33,121 bases of DNA, taken from JANLYQ01 sp031365725. GTDB lineage: Bacteria; Actinomycetota; Actinomycetes; JACCUZ01. A program made the translations under genes and the position numbers. Below the pieces are notes generated by a model. The model saw only the letters and a list, made by a program, of their open reading frames with translations. It did not search any database and had not been told where the DNA came from. Positions 25,101 through 32,500 of this stretch are shown here, piece by piece. The stretch's first letter is position 1; the number at the start of each line of letters is the position of its first letter. The stretch covers positions 1 through 33,121 of the forward strand of contig JANLYQ010000109.1 in NCBI GenBank assembly GCA_031365725.1, given 5' to 3'.

Positions 25101-27436
25101 AGTTCAACACCGTGAACCCGTCCGGCATCAACGGCCAGTCGGTCTACAACGGCACCAACGGGGTCGACCGGATCTTCGGCGGCAACGACAACGACACCTT
25201 CTGGGGTGGGGCGGGCAACGACATCATCGAGGGCAACGGCGGCGACGACGTGGCCCTGGGTGGTGACGGCAACGACATCATCACCGACCTCTCCGGAGCC
25301 GATGTGCTCAAGGGTGGTCCCGGCAACGACGCCATCGACTCCGGCATCGGGAACGACATCAATATCGGTGGCGATGGGTCCGACTTCATCAACGGCGGGT
25401 CGAACGACAACGAGACCTTCGCCGGTCCCGGCAACGACTTCATCATCGCCGGGCAGGGTGCGGACGCCGTCTTCGGTGACGGCGGCGACGACTGGATCCA
25501 GGGTGGCTCCGGGCAGGACCTGCTCCAGGGCGACCACGCCGCGCCGTTCTTCGACGACCCGGCACAGACCGCACCTGGCAACGACGTCTTCATCGGTCAG
25601 GTCGGTGAGAACGACTACGACGCCGAGGGCGGCGACGACATCATGGCCCAGAACGCAGCTGTCGACCGCAACGCCGGCGCAGCAGGGTTCGACTGGGCCA
25701 TCCACCAGTACGACACGGTGGGTGCAGATGATGACATGGAGATCAACAACAACCTGGTCGGAGTGCCGATCCAGGTGGTCGTCAACCGGGACCGTTGGCA
25801 GGAGACGGAGGCCGACTCCGGCTCCGCGTTCAACGACATCATCAAGGGCACCTCGGTGGCCCCGTCGGCCATCGGTGGCGCAGGCTTCACCGGCTGCGAC
25901 GTCCTCGACCAGACCGGGGTGAACCGGATCGCAGGCCTCGGTCAGCTGCTGCCGACCCTTACGGGTAACTCAGCTCCCGTTATCGCCGCCTCGGCGGCCG
26001 GGTTCTGCCCGGTCACCGGTCCCATCTGGGGCGACGGCGACATCCTGCTCGGCGGTGCCGGCAACGACGCGATCACCGGTCGCGGCGCGGACGACATCAT
26101 CGACGGCGACCGGGCACTGGGCGTGCGCATCAGCGTGCGGACCAACCCGGCCGACGCCACCACCGAGATCGGGTCCACCGACCTCATGGAGCACCAGTAC
26201 CTGCGGGACAGCTCGGGCGCCCTCACCGGCCCGACCCTGCAGGCGGCGGTCTTCGCCGGCACCGTCGACCCGGGCAACCTGGTCACGGTCCGGGAGATCA
26301 CCAGCACCGTCACGGCACCGGCTGACTGCGGCACCGCGGCTCCGGTCAACTGCGACACGGCGGTCTTCGCCGGGCCGCTGTCCAACTACCGCATCGCGTC
26401 GCTCGCGGCGAGTGGCACCACGCTCGCTCGCATCACCGTCACCCAGGTCGGCGCCAACGTGGTCGGCCAGAAGATCTCCGACGGCATCGACACCCTGCGC
26501 AACATCGAGGGCCTGAAGTTCTCTGACCAGACGGTGTTCGTCCGCACCCCGGGCGCACCCACCCTGCTGACCGCGACCGCCACTGCTGGGGCCACGACCA
26601 CAGGACAGGCCACGGTGACCTTCACCGCTCCGGCGGCGAACGGCGGTCCGGCGATCACGAGCTTCGAGATCGTCGCCACCCCGACGTCGGGCACCGCACC
26701 GGTCGTGACCCGCACGGGTCTTGGTCGGACCGCGACGACCGGCACGGTGACCAACCTGGTCAACGGTGTGACCTACACCCTCCAGGTGCGCGCCGTGAAC
26801 GTCTTCGGCCAGGGTGCGCTCTCGGCACCGTCCGCCCCGGTGACCCCGACGGGGCTGCCAGGGGCACCGACCACGGTGTTGGCGACGCGTGGCAACACCA
26901 CGGTCGACCTCACCTGGACGGCACCCGTCAGTGACGGGGGCTCGCCGATCACCGGCTACAAGGTCCAGGTGCGCCAGGGAGCCACCCTGGTGCGCACCGA
27001 CACCCTCGTCGGTACGGCGACCATCGCGACGATCACCGGTCTGACCAACGGCACCTCGTACAACTTCCGGGTGCAGGCGGTGAACGCCCTCGGCACGGGC
27101 GCCGCCTCCGCTTCGTCCGCGAACGTCACTCCGGCGACCCTGCCGGGAGCACCGACGCTGGCGACGGTCACCTCGGGTGCTGCAGGTGGCGCCCGTACCG
27201 TGACGGTCACGTGGAACGCACCGGCCAGCAACGGCGGGTCGGCCATCACCGGGTACCGCGTCTCGGCCTTCGACGGTGCCAACGCCGTGGTCCAGCGGAT
27301 CGATGTCAGCGCGAGCTCCCGATCGCGGGTGCTCACCTTCACCGTCGCTGGTCCGTTCACTTTCGACGTGAGCGCGATCAACGCGATCGGCGTCAGTGAC
27401 CCGTCGGCCCGGTCGGTCCCGGTGGCGGCCCTCTAG
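22187..27436 (+). CDS. Secreted animal-type heme peroxidase with RTX calcium repeats and three Fn3 domains (MopA-like)
   Basis: A 1749-residue exported enzyme. Residues 1-51 are a long signal peptide ending AQA. The animal-heme-peroxidase domain (about 80-930) has the distal haem site TFFGQFFDHG with His261 (Gln at 257), the catalytic Arg527/Glu530 in GRVNENIALTTIHQVFHSEHDRL, and proximal His642 in YRFGHSMLDD. From about 990 to 1120 there are some thirteen GGxGxDxux nonapeptides (GGAGNDIIE, GGDGNDIIT, GGPGNDAID), which fold as a calcium-bound RTX β-roll; another short block follows near 1283-1300. Three Fn3 domains begin at about 1454, 1557 and 1652 (each opening PGAPT). Known relatives include MopA-type Mn(II)-oxidising peroxidases; Mn(II), phenols or halides are all possible substrates. 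A SARP-type promoter precedes it and tandem hairpins follow. Confidence 0.9.
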   Translation: MNRIHRLPSAAGKTRGMTRSFLARPGRAMAGVTALALTILTASPVVTPAQAVVGPVGSGFTVTASDIAFILKQIKIAERHAATLTPANPCGTLVGSAANQIPDRLTAYGLRTVDGSCNNLFPNRDRWAAADERFPRLTTPVFRDAEPITPAFPVGPPGPTSYKQNSGSVIDSQPRLISNLIVDQTSTNPAALVAAAFPVRTQGNPGLFPCTTDPAPDGTGGIPANCVPSHQTLFIPNVTTDVGLSPPYNSLFTFFGQFFDHGVDQTVKGGGTVFVPLRADDPLIAGPDHDLGTGCGTVDATPACADNLPASQQFMVLTRATNQPGPDGVLGTADDIKDATNTDTPWVDQSQTYTSHSSHQVFLREYTLVGGKPQATGMLLGGLPGNGATGMATWASLKKQAAEKLGLQLVDTDVTDIPMLAADPYGNFLPGPNGLPQYVTASGLVEGNLTTPVLVPADAVHFHTPFLTDIAHNADPSPVDTDHNPATPPVAPTPDLDNVASADFANQPAGTYDDEMLNAHFTAGDGRVNENIALTTIHQVFHSEHDRLVNDVQATLNANPALLASYQAIDTTNADPTLRTFTYGERLFQVARFVTEMEYQHTVFEEFGRKVQPAIRPFHVYSPDINSAIPAEFAHAVYRFGHSMLDDQVARTNPDGTDNSLPLLKAFLNPPEFFNDGHGGTLTPEQAAGAVVMGSSNQVGNELDEFVTEVLRNNLLGLPLDLPTLNLTRARDAGVPPLNEVRRQILAATNDGQMAPYTSWSDFGQHLKHPASLINFVAAYGTHPTITSESTIAGKRAAAKLIVDPADPTDLNIPTDAADFMFGNGTWADAAGKTTTGLDSVDLWVGGLAEVTNLFGGLLGSTFNYVFQNTMENLQDGDRFYYLLRTPGMNLRSQLEGNSFAELVQRNTDGTNTLKADSFGTADCKFQLANLSGTAPGFTAFGSTVADDPTTTDCDESKLLLRKPDGTIQYRQFNTVNPSGINGQSVYNGTNGVDRIFGGNDNDTFWGGAGNDIIEGNGGDDVALGGDGNDIITDLSGADVLKGGPGNDAIDSGIGNDINIGGDGSDFINGGSNDNETFAGPGNDFIIAGQGADAVFGDGGDDWIQGGSGQDLLQGDHAAPFFDDPAQTAPGNDVFIGQVGENDYDAEGGDDIMAQNAAVDRNAGAAGFDWAIHQYDTVGADDDMEINNNLVGVPIQVVVNRDRWQETEADSGSAFNDIIKGTSVAPSAIGGAGFTGCDVLDQTGVNRIAGLGQLLPTLTGNSAPVIAASAAGFCPVTGPIWGDGDILLGGAGNDAITGRGADDIIDGDRALGVRISVRTNPADATTEIGSTDLMEHQYLRDSSGALTGPTLQAAVFAGTVDPGNLVTVREITSTVTAPADCGTAAPVNCDTAVFAGPLSNYRIASLAASGTTLARITVTQVGANVVGQKISDGIDTLRNIEGLKFSDQTVFVRTPGAPTLLTATATAGATTTGQATVTFTAPAANGGPAITSFEIVATPTSGTAPVVTRTGLGRTATTGTVTNLVNGVTYTLQVRAVNVFGQGALSAPSAPVTPTGLPGAPTTVLATRGNTTVDLTWTAPVSDGGSPITGYKVQVRQGATLVRTDTLVGTATIATITGLTNGTSYNFRVQAVNALGTGAASASSANVTPATLPGAPTLATVTSGAAGGARTVTVTWNAPASNGGSAITGYRVSAFDGANAVVQRIDVSASSRSRVLTFTVAGPFTFDVSAINAIGVSDPSARSVPVAAL

Positions 27437-27444
27437 GCCGACCA

Positions 27445-27508
27445 GCGCTGCGAGGCAGCGCACCCTGTGTTCGGTGCCCCGAACCCGCGCCACGGGTTCG
27501 GGGCACCG
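27445..27508. terminator. Tandem hairpins between convergent peroxidase and copCD genes
   Basis: GCGCTGC-gag-GCAGCGC (27445-27461) is followed by a perfect 16-base stem with a five-base loop: 27472-27487 pairs with 27493-27508 (CGGTGCCCCGAACCCG and its complement). They start nine bases after the peroxidase stop and end 39 bases before the convergent gene's stop, so they can act on both transcripts. No T-run, as usual at this GC content. Confidence 0.8.
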
Positions 27509-27547
27509 CTGTGTCCGGGTGGTCCGGCGTGCGATCATGCGAGGGTG

Positions 27548-28894
27548 TCAGCGGTTGAGGGCCTGCTGTGCCGGCACCAGCACGACCAGGGCCGAGGTCA
27601 GAGCCAGCACCCCTACCGCGAGCCCCAGCTCAGCGGCCACCCCGGCAGCCAGGCCCTTCGGTGTGCGAGCCGACGCCTCAGCCGTGGCCCGCCGTACCAG
27701 GGTCCGGGCCTGGTTGCCCAGCAGCAGCAGGGCAACGACGACGACGAGCTTGACCACAAGCACCCGGCCGTACGTCGTGGAGCCGAGCGCCTGCACGGAG
27801 CCGACCTCGCGCAGGCTCATCGCGGAACCGGTGACCACCAACGTGGTCACCGAGGCAAAGGCGAGCCGGGAGAGGCCCGGCAGCACTCGCGCCACCTCGG
27901 TGCCACTGCGACGTAGGGAAGGCAGCACCAGGGCGAGACCACCGAGCCAAAGCGTCATTGCGGCCGTGTGGACGAGGTTCAGCGCAAGCTCCAGGGGCAC
28001 CCGCGCACCGGTCGCGGCATGCCCGACCACCGGCCAGGTGGCAACGAGTGCGAGAGCGACGACGGACACGACGAGCACGAGCCGCTGTGGCGCACGCGGT
28101 CCACGCGGCACGGTGCGCAGGACCGCCGCGAGCACGCCGGCGAAGCCGAGCACCAGATAGATCCGCAGGGCATAGACCTGGTCGAAGCGGCGGGAGTGGG
28201 AGTCCAGGGACCCCGGGTCGGTCACGAGAGCGCTGAACGGCCGGTTGCCCGCCCAGACGCCTTGCATCGCGGGTCCGGCGACCGTGCTCGCCACGAGCAA
28301 GCCGAGGCCCAGCCAGAGCATCCGGCGGGTTGCGGCCGCGGCGAGAGCGTCCGGCCAGAGCAGCAGCGCCGCGAGGAGCAGTCCGGGCCCGAGCGCCAGT
28401 CCGGCGAAGCCGGACCACCGCAGCACACCGAGCAACACACCGGCCGGGTCGTTGTGTCCTGTCCCGGGCGCAGTCCCCCGCACCGTCGACCGTGCACCGA
28501 CCGCGAACCGGAACGACCCGTTGACCGGATGGGTGTCCGAGGAGCTGACCTGGTAGACGACGACGTAGGTCCCCCGCCGGAGGTCTCGCTGCAGGTGCAC
28601 GCGCAGCTGCTCCGGGCGGCCGGGCGGCGAGCTCACGTCGCCACGGTCTACCGGCGCGAACGCGTCGTCGAAGACCCGCACCGCACCGCGGGCCACCTCG
28701 ACCGGCTCACCGAACGTCAAGGTGACCACCGACGGCGCGGTCGAGAGCACGGATCCCTTGGCGGGGTTGCTGTTCTCGAGCTCGGCATGAGCCAGCGCCC
28801 GGCCAGGGCGACCCAGCAGCACGAGCAGACCGACGGCGCACAGCAGCGCGACGACCCCCGCCGTCGAGACCCGGTGGCGCAGCGCCTGCGACAT
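27548..28894 (-). CDS. CopC–CopD fusion, copper binding and uptake/resistance protein
   Basis: A 448-residue membrane protein. A signal peptide ends at ALA35, leaving His36 as the mature N-terminus, the copper ligand typical of CopC; the CopC β-sandwich (36-135) also has the ligands Asp120 and His122 in SSSDTHPVNGSF. The CopD part (about 150-448) has eight membrane helices, including PVVGHAATG and NLVHTAAMTLWLGG, with membrane-embedded His residues. The fusion probably moves copper across the membrane or hands it to exported cuproenzymes. It is divergent from the small-protein/multicopper-oxidase operon, which fits copper supply for the oxidase. The ATG at 28894 has TAGACT eight bases upstream and no ribosome-binding site (leaderless); in-frame upstream codons to 29218 overlap the divergent gene and are rejected. 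Confidence 0.93.
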   Translation of the reverse strand: MSQALRHRVSTAGVVALLCAVGLLVLLGRPGRALAHAELENSNPAKGSVLSTAPSVVTLTFGEPVEVARGAVRVFDDAFAPVDRGDVSSPPGRPEQLRVHLQRDLRRGTYVVVYQVSSSDTHPVNGSFRFAVGARSTVRGTAPGTGHNDPAGVLLGVLRWSGFAGLALGPGLLLAALLLWPDALAAAATRRMLWLGLGLLVASTVAGPAMQGVWAGNRPFSALVTDPGSLDSHSRRFDQVYALRIYLVLGFAGVLAAVLRTVPRGPRAPQRLVLVVSVVALALVATWPVVGHAATGARVPLELALNLVHTAAMTLWLGGLALVLPSLRRSGTEVARVLPGLSRLAFASVTTLVVTGSAMSLREVGSVQALGSTTYGRVLVVKLVVVVALLLLGNQARTLVRRATAEASARTPKGLAAGVAAELGLAVGVLALTSALVVLVPAQQALNR

Positions 28895-28913
28895 GCGCCG
28901 AGAGTCTAGGCGG

Positions 28914-28946
28914 CCCAAGGGCAGCCCAAGGTCGAACGAGCACGAT
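28914..28946 (+). promoter_or_regulatory. Probable SARP-type promoter of the small-protein/multicopper-oxidase operon
   Basis: Two CCCAAGG heptamers (28914-28920 and 28925-28931) lie four bases apart, 11-base period, followed after nine bases by CACGAT (28941-28946). The hexamer ends six bases before the GTG at 28953, so the message is probably leaderless. Order, spacing and repeat sequence match the site before the peroxidase gene at 22111. The copCD -10 (TAGACT on the minus strand, 28903-28908) lies just to the left, so an activator here could affect both directions. Confidence 0.55.
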
Positions 28947-28952
28947 CGGCCC

Positions 28953-29540
28953 GTGATGCAGCGACGCCCGCCGCGGCAGGAAATGCCCCCAGCGCAGCGA
29001 CCCATGGGTCTCGCGCGGGTGGCTCTCGTGGCCCTCGTCGTGCTGGGCGCAGCGACCCTCGGCGCGTGGCGGGTCTCCGGCGCTCTCGCCTCGACTCCCG
29101 GCAGCCGCAGCCTGGCGGGCGGTGGGATGACGGTCACCGTCGTCGACGCGCGCTCGATCACCGGCTTGAGCGACCACGACCTCGGCGGCATGGCGCACGG
29201 GGTGCAGGGTCTCGTCACTCGCGGTCGCGCGCTCGTGCAGGTCAGCCTCGTGCTCCGGGGCGGCAGCCGCGCGACGCACTACGACACCACCGCCCTCGAG
29301 GCGGTGCAGGCGGGTTCCACGACCGGCGTACGGCCGGTGGGCGGGACGCTCGCCCGCGGCACCCTCGCGGCGCACGGCCGGGTCGAGGGCACCGTGTCCT
29401 ACGTCGTGCCACGCAACGGAGCGGCCTTCCGGCTGCGGCTGGGCCACGGGGGCCGCGAGATCCCGTTGCTGCGTGTCGGCCGGGCCGCACCCAGCAGCAC
29501 CGAGCACCCCGACCACGCCGACGACACCCACACGCACTGA
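28953..29540 (+). CDS. Membrane-anchored β-domain protein with His-rich tail, possible oxidase partner
   Basis: A protein of about 195 residues that I cannot place in a named family. A basic N-terminus is followed by one membrane helix (ARVALVALVVLGAATLGAW, about residues 18-38) and an exported domain rich in β-strand patterns (MTVTVVDARSI, ALVQVSLVLRGG, GRVEGTVSYVVPRNGAAFRLRL), resembling DUF4352/Ig-like folds. The last residues, HPDHADDTHTH, hold four His and three Asp within eleven positions, an obvious metal-binding tail. The start is GTG 28953 (or ATG 28956, the next codon); the promoter spacing favours the GTG. It lies 41 bases before the multicopper oxidase on the same strand and is probably its cotranscribed partner, for example a copper chaperone or small subunit. 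Role inferred only from position and the tail. Confidence 0.7.
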   Translation: MMQRRPPRQEMPPAQRPMGLARVALVALVVLGAATLGAWRVSGALASTPGSRSLAGGGMTVTVVDARSITGLSDHDLGGMAHGVQGLVTRGRALVQVSLVLRGGSRATHYDTTALEAVQAGSTTGVRPVGGTLARGTLAAHGRVEGTVSYVVPRNGAAFRLRLGHGGREIPLLRVGRAAPSSTEHPDHADDTHTH

Positions 29541-29581
29541 CGCCGGCTGCACCGATGCGCGCGAACGAGAGAGGCGACGAG

Positions 29582-32500
29582 ATGATCACCACGACGGGGG
29601 ATCCACGACCGCGGCTGCAGACAGGCGCGCCGGCCACCGTGCGCAGCGACCTCGTCGTGGCCGCGCTGTGCGCGGTCGTGGGCTCCGGCTGGTCCACCTG
29701 GCTGGCAGCCCGACGCCAGCACGCGTCCGGAGACGACCTTGCCGCGTGGTCGATATCCACTCTGGTGCTCGCTGCGATCGCCCTGCCTCTGCTGGCCGTG
29801 CTGCTCCCGACGCTCTCGGCCACGCTGCGGTCCCGCCGCGCCCCGTGGCTGCTCTCGGCGATGCTCGGCGCCGTCGCCTGCTCGGGCTCGGTGGCGATCG
29901 CGCAGCTGGCACGCACGACCGTCGGCGGCGCCGGCAGCACCGGGCTGCCGGTCATGGCCGTGGCCGGCGGGTCCCTCGACGTCCTGGTCGTCCTGCTCCC
30001 CCTCGCAGTGGTCGCCAGACTGGTGCGCGAGGTGGGCCGCCGACCGTTGCGGGCGTCGCGCCTGTCCCGTCGCGGACTGGTCCTGGCGGCGTCCGTGGCG
30101 ACGGTGCTGGGCACGACGCTGGCCCCGCTGCCGGCCGCCGGCACCGCATCCACTGCCACCACCGACTGCCTCTCCGGCGGCACCGCAAACGTCACCTTCG
30201 ACGTCACCGCGCTCGACGTCGACATCCCCGTCAACCGCTTCGGTGACCACGACCCGCGGGGGAAGATGTACGCCCTCACCAGCCACCTTGCCGCCGTACG
30301 TGACGAAGCCGCGAGTCAGCAGGTGTCGGTCGGGCTGCACGACGACCCGATCCAGCCGTTGGTGATCCGGGCCAACGAGGGTGACTGCGTCGAGATCACC
30401 TACACGAACACGGCATCGGGCGGCGACTTCGGCCTGCACATCGACGGCCTGGAGTACGACGTCTCGTCGTCGGGTGACTCCCTGGGTGCTAACGCGAGCT
30501 CGGCGGTGCCGGCCGGCACGTCACGGACCTACCGCTTCTTCGTCCCGCTGGACCCGACGCTCGAGGGTGGCCACTACATCCACCCCGGGCCCGGCTATCG
30601 CGCCGCGGTCGACCACGGGCTGTTCGGCTCGCTGGTCGTCGAGCCGCCCGGCTCGACCTACTGGGATGCCGCCACCCCCGGCCTGCCGCTGGAGTCCGGG
30701 TGGGAGGCCATCATCAAGCCGGGCAACCTCGACCCGTGGTGCACCCCGCGTTCGGTCGAGCCGACCTGCGCCTTCCGCGAAGCGGCGCTGCTGCACCACG
30801 AGATCGGCAACGACAACGAGCTGCTCAAGAACAAGGCCGGGGTGGACATCCCCCTGGTCGACGCAACGACCGGCTCCTACCGCCCGGGTGGCTTTGCGCT
30901 GAACTACAGGTCCGAGCCGTTCCGCAACCGGCTGCTGGCCTTCCCGAAGGAGAAGTCGCACGGCTACAGCTCCTACACCTTCGGTGAGCCGGCGACGCCG
31001 ATGATGCGCGGTTACCTCGCCGACCCGACGAAGATCCGGCTGATGCACGCCGGTGCGGAGAAGTTCCACGTCTTCCACCTGCACGGTGGCGGCGACCGGT
31101 GGCGCTTCAACCCGGTGGCCGACCGCTCCGCCGACTACGCCGAGACGGGGCTGGAAAAGGACCCCCCCGTCGTGGAGTCCGCGTCGCAGCGTCTCGACTC
31201 ACAGTCGATCGGGCCGGGTGAGTCCTACAACCTCGAGATCGAGGGTGGCGCCGGCGGTGTCCAGCAGTCGGCCGGTGACTTCTTGTTCCACTGCCACATC
31301 GCCAAGCACTACGTCTCGGGCATGTGGTCGGTGTGGCGGACCTATGACACTCGTCAGCCCGACCTCGTGCCGCTGCCGGACCGCGCTGTGCCACCGACTG
31401 CCGTCGACTCGACCGGTCTGATCGGGCGGACCATCAGCGGCACCGCGATCACGGCCGCGAACCTCGACGGCTGGATCCGTCCGCAGCTGCCCGCTGCCGG
31501 TGTACCGCGCAGCGGCCAGGACGCGACGGTGTGGAACTGGATGGTCGCAGGCACCGCGACAGCCCCCGTCTACCTCGGCGCCCCGGCCGACCCGACGGTC
31601 TTCGCCGACTCACCCAACGGGCTCCCGGGTCAGCCGAACCTGTTGGCCATCGACGCCGGTCACCTCGTCGGCAACCGGCCGGCGATCCTGTTCAACCCCG
31701 ATAACGGCCGCCCGGCCTACCCGCTGCTGCGCACCACCATCGGGAAGCGGCCACCGTTCACCGGCAACGGCCACACCGGCACACCGTGGCTGGGTGCCAA
31801 CACCGACCAGACGGCTTTCGGCACGACCGACCCTTGGGCGGGACGGCGCGACGGCCTGTGCCCCTCGGGTCGAGCGCTGCGCACGTTCAACGTCGTCGCG
31901 ATCGCCAAGCCGATCCAGCGCACCGCGACCACGGTGGACCCCGACGGCAAGCTCTTCGTCCTGGCCCACGACAAGGCCGCCGTGTTGGCCGACCCCAGGC
32001 GCTCGGACCCGCTGGCGATCCGTGCCAACCAGGGTGACTGCATCGCTGTCACCCTGACCAACGAGATCCCGGATGCCGCGGCGTTCGACAAGTTCTCTAA
32101 GACCACCATGCACATCCACCACGTTCAGTTCGACGTCCAGGGCTCTGACGGTGTCAGCGCCGGCTTCGCCTACGAGCACAGCGTGCGGCCCTACAAGGTC
32201 ATCGACCCGACGCTGACGAGTCCGGCGGCGGTCGGCGACACGGTGCTGCACCTGTCCAGCGTCACGGCATTCGTCGGCACCGATGCCAACGGCAACGCGA
32301 TCAGGCCTTGGATCGCCGCCGGTGAGGGCACGGAGTCGATCGACATCAAGCAGATCGCCGCCGTCGACGTCGCGGCCAAGACGGTGACGCTCACGGCGGG
32401 CCTCACCAGCGCCCACGCGACCGGGGAGTTCGCCGGAACCGAGTTCATCCAGTACCGGTGGTACCCAGACGTCACGCTGGACAACATCTTCTGGCACGAC

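Noticed and set aside
22954..27538. Several long minus-strand frames under the peroxidase gene, up to 522 codons
   Set aside because: They follow the GC pattern of the sense gene, are low-complexity (Gly/Arg/Val/Asp-rich) and show no domain; they are antisense shadows.
28895..29218. Longer start (29218) for the CopC-CopD fusion
   Set aside because: It overlaps the divergent small-protein gene and would displace the signal peptide that leaves His36 at the mature N-terminus.
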